DNA of 33,684 nucleotides from Schleiferiaceae bacterium (GTDB lineage Bacteria > Bacteroidota > Bacteroidia > Flavobacteriales > Schleiferiaceae): positions 1 to 33,684 of the forward strand of contig JAIULY010000011.1 in NCBI GenBank assembly GCA_022565875.1, given 5' to 3'. The position numbers were made by a program, and so were the translations under genes. Below, piece after piece: positions 8,432-15,357 of this stretch (the stretch's first letter is position 1; each line of letters opens with the position of its first letter). Under the pieces are notes generated by a model. It did no database searches, was not told the origin of the DNA, and saw only the letters and a list, made by a program, of their open reading frames with translations.

Positions 8432-9598
8432 ATGAAAGTATTAAAGACCTTCCTTTTACGCGTTGCCTTTTCTCTATTAGTCCTAGTTTCTGCTCAGGCA
8501 CAAGTCACCTTTCAAGCAGCGCCCCACTCTTTTGAAGAAATGTTGGGCAAAGCTCAAGAAACGGGGAAACACATTTTTATAGATGCCTACACAGATTGGT
8601 GTGGACCGTGTAAACTAATGGATACCGAAGTTTTCTCCACCACTTTTGTTGGCGATTATATCAATGAGCGGTTTGTATCGTATAAATTTGAGGTGGAAAA
8701 AGACAGTTTAGGGCAGCAATTGGCCATGAAGTTTGGCATTTCTGGATACCCTTCATTTATTGTATTACACCCCAATGGTAAGTTGCGTTTGGTTACTTTG
8801 GGTTATAATGATGCCGAAGGATGGCTAAAAGGATTTATGGACAAAATGAACGCGCCCGAAGAAAGTTTTTCCGGTATTTCGACCACACTTGCTCTTGAAT
8901 GGCCAGAGCTATATATCAAAGCCTTTGTTCCGGAAAATGGTCGTCGCGCTTTTCCAGATTCTACTAGTTTAATGGCGTATTTAGCAGAAAAAAACTGGTA
9001 CGATGAAATACCTTTTCGCATAGCGCAACGCTTTCAGTGGTTGCTGCCCGAGGCGTATCAAGCTAAAATTATCGACAACAAAGAACGCGTCACTTCTTTA
9101 TTTGGCGCCGATGCCTATTATAATTTCACCTTGCGTTACTTCGAACAAAAAATTCAAAAGGCAATAAAGGCAGCTGCATACGAAAAAGCGATGACACACA
9201 TTACAGACCTAGAAACAGCACTTCCGGATAGTGAGGGAAACGCTCGCTTTTATAGGATAGAGGTTTACCTCAAGCAACAAGATTTCAACGCGTTAACGGC
9301 CTTATTACAAGCTCAGATCGACGACCTGCATCCGAGAGAAATCAATCACTATAGTTGGGAGTTGTATTTGGAATGCGAGGACATGAGCGTTTTAAACACA
9401 GCCGCGACCTGGATGAGCACAGTGGTAAAGGAGCATGCTGAATATCCGTATTACGACACCTATGCGGCACTGTTGTATAAAACGAAGCACTACGAAAAAG
9501 CGACCAGCTGGGCGATAAAGGCCATTGCATTAGGCAAGAAACAAGGAGAGGACACCTCAGAAACAGAAGCCTTGTTGGATGAGCTTCTGAAAAAATAG
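8432..9598 (+). CDS. Secreted thioredoxin-fold protein with helical C-terminal region
   Basis: A 388-residue protein with a signal peptide (residues 1-23, cut after AQA). The thioredoxin domain has the redox motif WCGPC (C57, C60) and a cis-proline-type GYPSF loop near residue 108. The C-terminal two thirds are helical, with TPR-like repeats (for example YDTYAALLYKTKHYEKATSWAIKAIALGKK). Such periplasmic thioredoxin-like proteins reduce or isomerise disulfides of exported proteins. It starts 21 bp after the lipoprotein gene with no clear terminator or promoter between them, so it is probably the last gene of the VTC/DUF4956 cluster. The substrate is unknown. The 3' end converges on the NUDIX gene with a 45-bp gap. 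Confidence 0.88.
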   Translation: MKVLKTFLLRVAFSLLVLVSAQAQVTFQAAPHSFEEMLGKAQETGKHIFIDAYTDWCGPCKLMDTEVFSTTFVGDYINERFVSYKFEVEKDSLGQQLAMKFGISGYPSFIVLHPNGKLRLVTLGYNDAEGWLKGFMDKMNAPEESFSGISTTLALEWPELYIKAFVPENGRRAFPDSTSLMAYLAEKNWYDEIPFRIAQRFQWLLPEAYQAKIIDNKERVTSLFGADAYYNFTLRYFEQKIQKAIKAAAYEKAMTHITDLETALPDSEGNARFYRIEVYLKQQDFNALTALLQAQIDDLHPREINHYSWELYLECEDMSVLNTAATWMSTVVKEHAEYPYYDTYAALLYKTKHYEKATSWAIKAIALGKKQGEDTSETEALLDELLKK

Positions 9599-9643
9599 AA
9601 CGCTTATTTCCAGAGCTGTGCAGACAATAAATTACACTAGAAC

Positions 9644-10069
9644 CTAAAAATTTGCTAGTTGTTCTTGTAGCAAACGAACCACCTTTTTCTCTATGGGAAA
9701 CGTCATCATCTCTTGTGAGAGCTTTGCCAAAGGCACCCATTCAAACACCTGACCATCAGCACCTATTTCAGGTACAACTTGCCCCTGCATCAAACTCACA
9801 AGATAATACACATTGATGACCTGAACACCAGGCGCAAAAACAGATTCCACAAAAAAGTCGGTGGTGTAAAAGTGTTGCCCTACAGAGATTGCAACATCAC
9901 ATTCCTCTCGAAATTCACGCAAGAGACAGTCGATGGTGCCTTCGCCAAATTCTAGACCACCACCGGGAAACTTTGTGAAGCGCTTGCCTTGAAATACTTC
10001 TGTAGAAAGTAAAACTTCGTCATTGGCATTTCGCAAAATGCCATACACGCGCACTGTAAAATCAGGCAT
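9644..10069 (-). CDS. NUDIX hydrolase
   Basis: A 141-residue single-domain protein carrying the Nudix box as GGLEFGE followed by REFREECDV. This fits Gx5Ex7REUxEExGU except that Asp replaces the last glycine. Nudix enzymes hydrolyse nucleoside diphosphates linked to another moiety, using divalent metal held by the REEC glutamates, which are present. Its start overlaps the end of the mnmD gene by 8 bp, so it is translationally coupled to it. The specific substrate cannot be predicted from sequence. Confidence 0.9.
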   Translation of the reverse strand: MPDFTVRVYGILRNANDEVLLSTEVFQGKRFTKFPGGGLEFGEGTIDCLLREFREECDVAISVGQHFYTTDFFVESVFAPGVQVINVYYLVSLMQGQVVPEIGADGQVFEWVPLAKLSQEMMTFPIEKKVVRLLQEQLANF

Positions 10070-10751
10070 TTGAGAGTGTTGAGGGTTTTGAGGCTCTTGT
10101 CATTTCGCGTTTTCTCGGTGGGCCAGGCAGCGCTTCCACCTGAAATCCAACAGCTTTCATGGCTCTTTTAACGCTCCCTTTAGCGCAATACGTTACCAAG
10201 CTCCCTCCGGGTTGTAGCGCAGTGTACAGCTTCAAAAAAATGGCTTCCGTCCAAAGTTCGGGCTGAGCACTGGGTGCAAAGGCATCAAAATAAATCAAAT
10301 GATATTCATTTGGGGTGGGTTGCCAAGCTTCTAGGGTAGCTTGTACTTTCAGCAATCTAAAGTTTTCCGTGAGTGGAAAAGCGGTCTCCCAGGGTGCTCG
10401 ATGCAATTTTTCAAAAAGAGCTTGACTATTTTGAAAAGAGAGGACACTGCTATAGTTTAAATGTTGCCATAGCGCACTTTCAATGGGATAAGCTTCAAGC
10501 GCTGTGTAATGTACCTGTTGTACCTCAGCAATAGAAAAAGCCGTGAGTAGTGCGTTTAGGCCCGTTCCGAGACCGACTTCCAAAATAGAAAGCGAGGGAA
10601 GTGTAGCAAAGGCCGATAAGCCATTTGTAATAAACACGTGCATAGACTCTTGCACAGCTCCGTGAATGGAGTGATAATGCTCATCCCAAACGGGCACAAA
10701 AATCGTAGAAGACCCGTCAGCGGTAACTCGAAGCTCGCGATGGATGCTCAT
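10062..10751 (-). CDS. mnmD: tRNA 5-methylaminomethyl-2-thiouridine methyltransferase (MnmD type)
   Basis: A 229-residue stand-alone version of the methyltransferase domain of MnmC, which makes the last methylation of mnm5s2U at the wobble position of tRNA. It has the AdoMet-binding motif ILEVGLGTGLNALL (about residues 55-68), the acidic end of strand 2 (LEAYPIE), and the family motif IYFDAFAPSAQPELW followed by GGSLVTYCAKGSVKRAMKAVGF. There is no FAD-dependent MnmC2 half, as is usual in Bacteroidota. Its ATG overlaps the stop of the upstream haem lipoprotein gene (4 bp) and its 3' end overlaps the NUDIX gene (8 bp), giving a compact three-gene unit of unrelated functions. Confidence 0.9.
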   Translation of the reverse strand: MSIHRELRVTADGSSTIFVPVWDEHYHSIHGAVQESMHVFITNGLSAFATLPSLSILEVGLGTGLNALLTAFSIAEVQQVHYTALEAYPIESALWQHLNYSSVLSFQNSQALFEKLHRAPWETAFPLTENFRLLKVQATLEAWQPTPNEYHLIYFDAFAPSAQPELWTEAIFLKLYTALQPGGSLVTYCAKGSVKRAMKAVGFQVEALPGPPRKREMTRASKPSTLSNA

Positions 10752-11212
10752 TCAGCAATGGTCAATTTTTTGATTTTGGGGATGGGCCCTTGACAGAAAA
10801 TTTGATGACAACTGATGCACGTAGTTACCATATTGTTGAAATTCTCTTTCACCGAGCCTGGGTCAGAGTTCACAATGCGCTCCATAGATTCAATGTAAGT
10901 CTGCGCCAAAGCTTTATACGTATCATTGATATCGTTGGGGTTGGTGGCTACAGCCGAATGGATGGTATAGAAATCTTCTGGAAAGGATTGCGGTACTTCA
11001 CCGCGCTCCACCATACTTTTCAAGTCTTGGTTGTCCTCGTACATTTTACGCATCAATTGCGCCAATTCTGAGGGTTCATATAGTTTTGGAGCTTCTTCAA
11101 CCGCATTGGTCACAGCGGTTTCATCCGCTTCAGAAGGGGTTGCGTTTTGACAACCAACAGCAGCAGCAATAACAAGCATTACCACAAAACTTAGGGTAGA
11201 TAATTTAGCCAT
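10748..11212 (-). CDS. Cytochrome c-like haem-binding lipoprotein
   Basis: A 154-residue protein starting MAKLSTLSFVVM, with a hydrophobic signal and lipobox (AAAVGCQNA, Cys about 21), an acidic linker and a helical domain. It ends in a single CxxCH haem motif, CISCHQIFCQGPIPKIKKL, with an extra cysteine nearby. The motif position resembles small c-type cytochromes of the c-prime/C556-like kind, in which haem sits near the C-terminus of a helical bundle. It is probably an outer-membrane or periplasmic electron carrier or sensor. The ATG at 11212 is chosen because it is the first residue of a clean signal peptide; an in-frame codon 42 bases upstream falls in the terminator hairpin of the preceding gene. 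Confidence 0.82.
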   Translation of the reverse strand: MAKLSTLSFVVMLVIAAAVGCQNATPSEADETAVTNAVEEAPKLYEPSELAQLMRKMYEDNQDLKSMVERGEVPQSFPEDFYTIHSAVATNPNDINDTYKALAQTYIESMERIVNSDPGSVKENFNNMVTTCISCHQIFCQGPIPKIKKLTIAE

Positions 11213-11230
11213 AAAAAGAAGTATAAGGGA

Positions 11231-11261
11231 AAAAAAAGCCTGTGATCGACTCACAGGCTTT
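11231..11261 (-). terminator. Strong intrinsic terminator after the DUF4920 gene
   Basis: AAAGCCTGTGA (11235-11245) and TCACAGGCTTT (11251-11261) form a perfect 11-bp stem with a 5-nt loop. On the minus strand the hairpin runs into a tract of eight or more T. It starts 6 bp after the DUF4920 stop codon and ends about 20 bp before the start of the haem lipoprotein gene. Confidence 0.88.
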
Positions 11262-11266
11262 CTAAA

Positions 11267-11776
11267 TTATTTTATTAAAACACCGGTTGCCATGAAGGTC
11301 AAACGCTCTTCAGGTTCGGTGATCGCGGCGATTTCTTCAGCAGATTTTCCTGCATCTTCAGCTTGATGACGCAACCAATCTACGTCTAAAACTTGACGCT
11401 TGGCCATCCCTTCAATGATGGTTTCTTTACCAGCAGAGTTCATAGGTACAAAAAACTCATAATCTTGAAAACGCACCAACATGGATTTTCCGTTTGCCAA
11501 TTCTAAGTCCATCCAGCAGCCCTTCTTTTGGCAGCATTCTGTAATGACGCCTGCTATCTTTACGTTAGCCGAATCAGTTGTTTCGAGCATGGCGAAAAGT
11601 TCATCTGCTTCTAGCACATTGTCTGGAGTCATATTTTCGTCACCGAAAATCTCATAAGCTGGTGCTGCTGTTTCCTCAACAACTTCAGCTGTAGCTGTAT
11701 TGGCTTCTTCAGAATTTTGACCACAAGATAGAAGCAACAAGCTTAAACCCGCGGAAACCAACATAAGTTTGTTCAT
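11267..11776 (-). CDS. DUF4920 domain lipoprotein
   Basis: A 169-residue lipoprotein (signal MNKLMLVSAGLSLLLLSCGQN, lipobox LLSC) with an acidic Glu/Ala-rich linker. A compact domain carries GVITECCQKKGCWMDLEL, the cysteine-rich segment typical of DUF4920, then VRFQDYEFFVPMNSAGK. The family has an OB-fold-like character and often sits near redox proteins. The paired cysteines suggest metal binding or redox chemistry, which is inference. A -7-like element (TACTTTTG, 11811-11818, minus) lies 34 bp upstream and a strong terminator directly follows, so it is probably transcribed alone. The ATG at 11776 is preferred over a TTG two codons upstream. Confidence 0.88.
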   Translation of the reverse strand: MNKLMLVSAGLSLLLLSCGQNSEEANTATAEVVEETAAPAYEIFGDENMTPDNVLEADELFAMLETTDSANVKIAGVITECCQKKGCWMDLELANGKSMLVRFQDYEFFVPMNSAGKETIIEGMAKRQVLDVDWLRHQAEDAGKSAEEIAAITEPEERLTFMATGVLIK

Positions 11777-11810
11777 AATCAAATCGTATTAATGAATGTA
11801 AATAAGGCTG

Positions 11811-11818
11811 CAAAAGTA
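11811..11818 (-). promoter_or_regulatory. Candidate -7 element for the DUF4920 gene
   Basis: The minus strand reads TACTTTTG, a full TAnnTTTG match 34 bp upstream of the ATG at 11776. A TTTG further upstream (11834-11837, minus) is closer than the usual -33 spacing. Confidence 0.5.
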
Positions 11819-11882
11819 ACGAAACTTATTGATCAAACAGCTATTTTAACTTCCACTAACAATTGGGATTAAGGCAAATTCC

Positions 11883-12269
11883 TTAGAGAACCAACCGCAT
11901 CTTGAGATTATAAAGCAATTCTGGAATTTCAACGATTTGATGTTGTCTGGAGACAATACCCATAAGGCCGGCATTGAGCGCTCGACCACGATAATCTTGT
12001 GATGTAACTCCGATAACAGGGGGTTGATTGGGTAACTCGCTCAATTCTTCTAGAAACTCGAAGCCACTTTTTGGCGATAACTCGAAATCATAGATGATTG
12101 CATCGAAAGTGTGCGATTTAACGGCCTCAATGGCTGCTGATCCTGATTTCACTACTTTAATGGCGGCGCCACAACGCTCCAAATACATTTGCATGAACAA
12201 CACGTACACTTCGTTGTCGTCTGCTAGCAAAATTTGCCAACCTGTTAAGTCTAAATTTTTCCTGACCAT
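11883..12269 (-). CDS. Stand-alone response-regulator receiver domain
   Basis: A 129-residue receiver domain with no output domain. It has the acidic pair D17-D18 (LLADDNE), the phospho-acceptor D61 in IIYDFELSPKSGFEF, and T89 (GVTS). The lysine normally found after strand 5 (KP) is replaced in GIVSRQ, where R108 is nearest. Signalling may therefore be altered or phosphate-independent. No histidine kinase lies nearby. The ATG at 12269 is preferred to an in-frame ATG at 12296, because the latter lies inside a 19-bp palindrome (12287-12305) that looks like an operator. Single-domain receivers act by protein-protein contact, but the partner is unknown. Confidence 0.82.
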   Translation of the reverse strand: MVRKNLDLTGWQILLADDNEVYVLFMQMYLERCGAAIKVVKSGSAAIEAVKSHTFDAIIYDFELSPKSGFEFLEELSELPNQPPVIGVTSQDYRGRALNAGLMGIVSRQHQIVEIPELLYNLKMRLVL

Positions 12270-12286
12270 AGTCTTTATTTTTAAGT

Positions 12287-12305
12287 AAGTGTACATTGTA
12301 CACTT
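12287..12305. promoter_or_regulatory. 19-bp perfect palindrome, possible operator
   Basis: AAGTGTACATTGTACACTT is two 9-bp perfect arms around a single T, 18 bp upstream of the receiver gene ATG at 12269. The symmetry and position fit a binding site for a dimeric regulator. Which protein binds is not visible. Confidence 0.5.
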
Positions 12306-12319
12306 TATGAAGTTCTCAC

Positions 12320-12343
12320 AAAAAAACGAGTTGAAACTCGTTT
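12320..12343 (-). terminator. Hairpin with T-tract between the DUF6438 and receiver genes
   Basis: AAACGAGT (12324-12331) pairs with ACTCGTTT (12336-12343) around a 4-nt loop. On the minus strand it is followed by seven T. It could terminate the DUF6438 lipoprotein transcript 137 nt after its stop, or act as an attenuator in the receiver gene leader if that transcript starts near 12371. Confidence 0.6.
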
Positions 12344-12377
12344 ATATTATACACGCTTGATACATTAAAAGTTTTGC

Positions 12378-12385
12378 CAAAGATA
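12378..12385 (-). promoter_or_regulatory. Candidate -7 element upstream of the receiver gene
   Basis: The minus strand reads TATCTTTG, a full TAnnTTTG match, about 109 bp upstream of the ATG at 12269. No -33 element is visible at 20-bp spacing. If used, the leader would contain both the hairpin at 12320-12343 and the palindrome at 12287-12305. Confidence 0.35.
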
Positions 12386-12479
12386 CCGAAATCTTTTTAA
12401 AGCTCGCGTTACGCTTTACAAAACTTAATCTAAGCTAAATAAAAATTTCTTTGGGGAGCCAACCAATTCACACGAGAGC

Positions 12480-12980
12480 CTACTGTTCTTCGGTGAGTGG
12501 CACAGATACTTCGGCGGGCATATAGGTTACGCGAAGTTTATCTATAAACCCAATGAAATCGGTAATTTTTTCGGGCGCCTCACAGACCACATAAACCGTT
12601 TTTCGTTGTTTTTTGACCTTAAAGGTCAATACTACTTCGGGCAAATCGGCTACATTACAGGTGTAGGCACTGTCCAAGTTGTGGATTTGAAGATTCAATA
12701 ATTGCTTTTGTAGTTGCAACAAGTCAGACTCCCCCAATACATTTTGTGCCTCGCCTATCAGTGGAACATTTCTTTTACCTTCGTACTTCAGCACGCCTTT
12801 GTGGTCTATTTCCATTTGGTATTCTGGGCACGCTCCAAGACAAGGCCCTGTGGATATGTACACCGTGTACGGATCAGCGGGCTGTATTTCATCAAAAGTT
12901 ACAGTATTCAGCTCTTTCTTGGTGGAACAACTGAATAATACGAAAAGAAAAGCCATTGTCAATACCGTTATGTTTTTCAT
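12480..12980 (-). CDS. DUF6438-type lipoprotein
   Basis: A 166-residue lipoprotein (signal MKNITVLTMAFLFVLFSCSTK, lipobox LFSC). The mature part starts with the family-like segment VYISTGPCLGACPEYQMEI, then beta-strands with KGVLKYEGKRNV and a helix (LLQLQKQLLNLQI). A third cysteine occurs in SAYTCNVADLPEV and a fourth in VYVVCEAPEK. Proteins with this GPCxGxCPxY motif are conserved in Bacteroidota with unknown function; the cysteines may form a disulfide in the periplasm. It is flanked by 135 bp and 175 bp of non-coding DNA and is apparently monocistronic. Confidence 0.82.
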   Translation of the reverse strand: MKNITVLTMAFLFVLFSCSTKKELNTVTFDEIQPADPYTVYISTGPCLGACPEYQMEIDHKGVLKYEGKRNVPLIGEAQNVLGESDLLQLQKQLLNLQIHNLDSAYTCNVADLPEVVLTFKVKKQRKTVYVVCEAPEKITDFIGFIDKLRVTYMPAEVSVPLTEEQ

Positions 12981-13115
12981 TTTTGAGGGGTTTTCTCTTT
13001 GTAAATCACTGACTATCTATTTGTGTTTTTGAAAATCATCCAAGGTGTAAAGCGGCGAGCCTCCACCCTATTTGTTTTCTCTTTTCCGTTTACAAAGAAA
13101 AGGTATATTTTGTGT

Positions 13116-14204
13116 TTAGCGATCTGTAAGACCAAATCGAAGTGAAAAAATATGGCTATACATGGCAACTGACTGATCGCCAATGTCCGTTAAAGCATAA
13201 TCTACCGAAACACCTTTGTAGTGGAAACCCAATCCCAAGTTCGGTTGCACGGATGTGTATTGGGAATCGTCAAAATTGCGTTCTCTTTGGAAATTGCCGA
13301 CCCCACCGCGCAGAAATACAAACTTTTTATAGCCCAATTCAAAGCCAAAACCGGGGTACAAACTTGCCACACTACTACTAACAATGGCATTTCGCTCCCC
13401 GTCAAAAGTAGCATAGGCTGACAATTCCATCAAAAGTGAAAAGTTCTCGTTTAAATCAAAGAGACGACCAGCGCCGAGGAGTACCTTAGGCAAAGTAAGT
13501 TCCAGTCCATTTTCTGGCATGGCATTCCCTGTTTCTCGGAAGACTTCCTCCAGTTCATCCGTTTTGATGGCCCACGTGTTGACAGTGGTCGTGATGTCGC
13601 GACCCATTGCCCCAAAGCGCCATTTGCCCCTTTGATATTGCACACCGGCATCAAGTCCAAAACCAAAAGCATCGGCAAATTGCCCTAAACTGCGGTATAT
13701 AATTTTCCCATTCCCCCCATAGCTCAATCCTTCTATTTTCGCCGATTTCCTGCCATAAGAAAAGATAAATGCGTAATCAGCAGCGGAAAATTTGGTAATC
13801 CTATCGTAGTCAATATTGCCATCTTGGTCGCGGAGTTGGAGTGTATTTTGAATATTATCAATACCAAAACGAATTAACGATACACCAACTGCGCTGCGTT
13901 CATCGAGTTGGTACACCCCCGCTAAATAGTCGTATTGAGCAATAGAAGCAAAATACTCGGCGTGCATAATACCAAAGTCCATTTTTTTATCTCCATGAAC
14001 AATACCCGCTGGATTCCAGTAACCTGCATACACGCCTTCTACATTGCCAATTACACTGTTTGCCATGCCCATCGATCGGGCATCCACGCCAATATTTAGA
14101 AACTCGTTGCTGTATTTTCGAGCAGTGCCGTCCTGCGCACGAGCAAACCAGCTTACCGACAGCGCCACTAAAACAAGCAGCGCGCGGAGAATATCATGAT
14201 GCAT
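13116..14204 (-). CDS. PorV/PorQ-family outer-membrane beta-barrel protein
   Basis: A 362-residue protein with a signal peptide (MHHDILRALLVLVALSVSWFARAQ). The family-typical N-terminus is NEFLNIGVDARSMGMANSVIGNVEGVYAGYWNPAGIV; its glycine- and asparagine-rich GYWNPAG turn is seen in PorV/PorQ and FadL-like barrels. Alternating hydrophobic strands follow, ending in HIFSLRFGLTDR. PorV and PorQ serve type IX secretion, PorV as the shuttle for cargo C-terminal domains, and a T9SS cargo is encoded at 21881-23653. Which family member this is cannot be decided by eye. The ATG at 14204 is chosen because it begins the signal peptide; a longer reading to 14294 would overlap the divergent pssA start. 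Confidence 0.85.
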   Translation of the reverse strand: MHHDILRALLVLVALSVSWFARAQDGTARKYSNEFLNIGVDARSMGMANSVIGNVEGVYAGYWNPAGIVHGDKKMDFGIMHAEYFASIAQYDYLAGVYQLDERSAVGVSLIRFGIDNIQNTLQLRDQDGNIDYDRITKFSAADYAFIFSYGRKSAKIEGLSYGGNGKIIYRSLGQFADAFGFGLDAGVQYQRGKWRFGAMGRDITTTVNTWAIKTDELEEVFRETGNAMPENGLELTLPKVLLGAGRLFDLNENFSLLMELSAYATFDGERNAIVSSSVASLYPGFGFELGYKKFVFLRGGVGNFQRERNFDDSQYTSVQPNLGLGFHYKGVSVDYALTDIGDQSVAMYSHIFSLRFGLTDR

Positions 14205-14282
14205 ATGGTTAAAAAATAAAGGACAAAGAAAACGAAAATCCCTTTTAAAACAACACAATTGGTTTAATATTGCATCACCATT

Positions 14283-14972
14283 ATGAAAAAGCACATTCCA
14301 AATAGCATTACCCTGGGCAACCTCCTTTTAGGACTACTCGGGATCATTCAAATTTTCCAAGGGAATTACACCACAGCCATACTGCTTTGTCTTGGCGGTA
14401 TGTTTTTAGACTTTTTTGACGGGCTAGCGGCTCGCTTGCTTGGCGTTTCGGGCGAATTGGGCAAGCAACTCGACTCTTTGGCTGATGTCGTTAGTTTCGG
14501 CGTATTTCCGGGTTTACTGTTTTGGCACATTGGTTATTATTATTTTGAAGTGGGTATCATGGCCTACTCTGGATTATTTATTACCCTAATGAGTGCCTAT
14601 AGACTGGCGAAATTTAACATAGACACCCGACAAACAGATCAATTTCTAGGGATGCCCACGCCTGCTGGTATGCTATTTATTTCTAGTATCGTTTGGGTGG
14701 CCATTACTCAAAAAGGCAGCTTTTGGTATGAATTGCTTTATCAATCACTATTTTACCCAGTAATGGCACTATTAATAGGTGGATTGCTGGTCTCCGAAAT
14801 TCCACTACTGGCATTGAAATTCAAAAACTACAAAATCAAAGACAATGCTTTCCGCTACTCTTTAATCGGAGGCGTTGCGCTATTAATATTGATTTTAGGG
14901 ATAAAAAGCGTTCCTTTTATTATACCTTTGTACTTGGTTTTATCTGTGTTTTCTAATGTAGTCAAACGTTAG
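14283..14972 (+). CDS. pssA: CDP-diacylglycerol-serine O-phosphatidyltransferase-like CDP-alcohol phosphotransferase
   Basis: A 229-residue integral membrane enzyme with about seven hydrophobic segments. The catalytic signature DGxxARx8Gx3Dx3D is complete: DGLAAR begins near residue 43 and GKQLDSLAD follows. The N-terminus (HIPNSITLGNLLLGLLGI) and the sequence VVSFGVFPGLLFW after the motif are those of phosphatidylserine synthases, which join CDP-diacylglycerol and serine to start phosphatidylethanolamine synthesis. It is transcribed divergently from the PorV/PorQ gene across 78 bp. A weak -7-like TAATATTG sits at 14265-14272. Substrate choice among CDP-alcohol enzymes is inferred from overall similarity. 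Confidence 0.88.
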   Translation: MKKHIPNSITLGNLLLGLLGIIQIFQGNYTTAILLCLGGMFLDFFDGLAARLLGVSGELGKQLDSLADVVSFGVFPGLLFWHIGYYYFEVGIMAYSGLFITLMSAYRLAKFNIDTRQTDQFLGMPTPAGMLFISSIVWVAITQKGSFWYELLYQSLFYPVMALLIGGLLVSEIPLLALKFKNYKIKDNAFRYSLIGGVALLILILGIKSVPFIIPLYLVLSVFSNVVKR

Positions 14973-15031
14973 TAATCCGATAAATACCAACGACAACGCA
15001 CACATTATCTCGTTAACACACATAATTCAAC

Positions 15032-15283
15032 ATGAAATTCAGAGCTGAAATTGACGTAATGCCGCTAAAGGCCTTACTAGATCCACAAGGAAAAACTGTA
15101 ACTGCAAGCATGAAAAACATCGGACTTGCTGAGATTGACAATGTACGCATTGGCAAGCACATCACGCTAGAAGTGGAAGCTGCTGATGAAGCCACGGCCA
15201 CGGACAAAGTGGAAGAAGCCTGCAAAAAACTTTTGACCAACCAAATTATGGAGAGTTACGAGTTTCGCATTAGCGCTTTATAA
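15032..15283 (+). CDS. purS: Phosphoribosylformylglycinamidine synthase subunit PurS
   Basis: An 83-residue protein with the PurS pattern: MKFRAEIDVMPLKALLDPQGKTV, where the DPQG/K turn is characteristic, then VRIGKHITLEVEA and a helix ending CKKLLTNQIMESYEF. PurS helps pass ammonia from PurQ to small PurL in the fourth step of purine synthesis. No purQ or purL lies in the window, so the gene is separate from its partners here. It is followed by a good terminator at 15303-15337. Confidence 0.92.
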   Translation: MKFRAEIDVMPLKALLDPQGKTVTASMKNIGLAEIDNVRIGKHITLEVEAADEATATDKVEEACKKLLTNQIMESYEFRISAL

Positions 15284-15302
15284 ATTCGAACTACAAAATT
15301 TT

Positions 15303-15337
15303 GCCCTGCTGCTTTCTTTAGCGGCGGGGCTTTTTTT
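15303..15337 (+). terminator. Intrinsic terminator after purS
   Basis: GCCCTGCTGC (15303-15312) pairs with GCGGCGGGGC (15321-15330), with two G-T wobbles and an 8-nt loop, followed by seven T. It lies 20 bp after the purS stop and ends 20 bp before the TTG start of the next gene. Confidence 0.88.
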
Positions 15338-15357
15338 CGTTTAAAAAAACATCCCCG

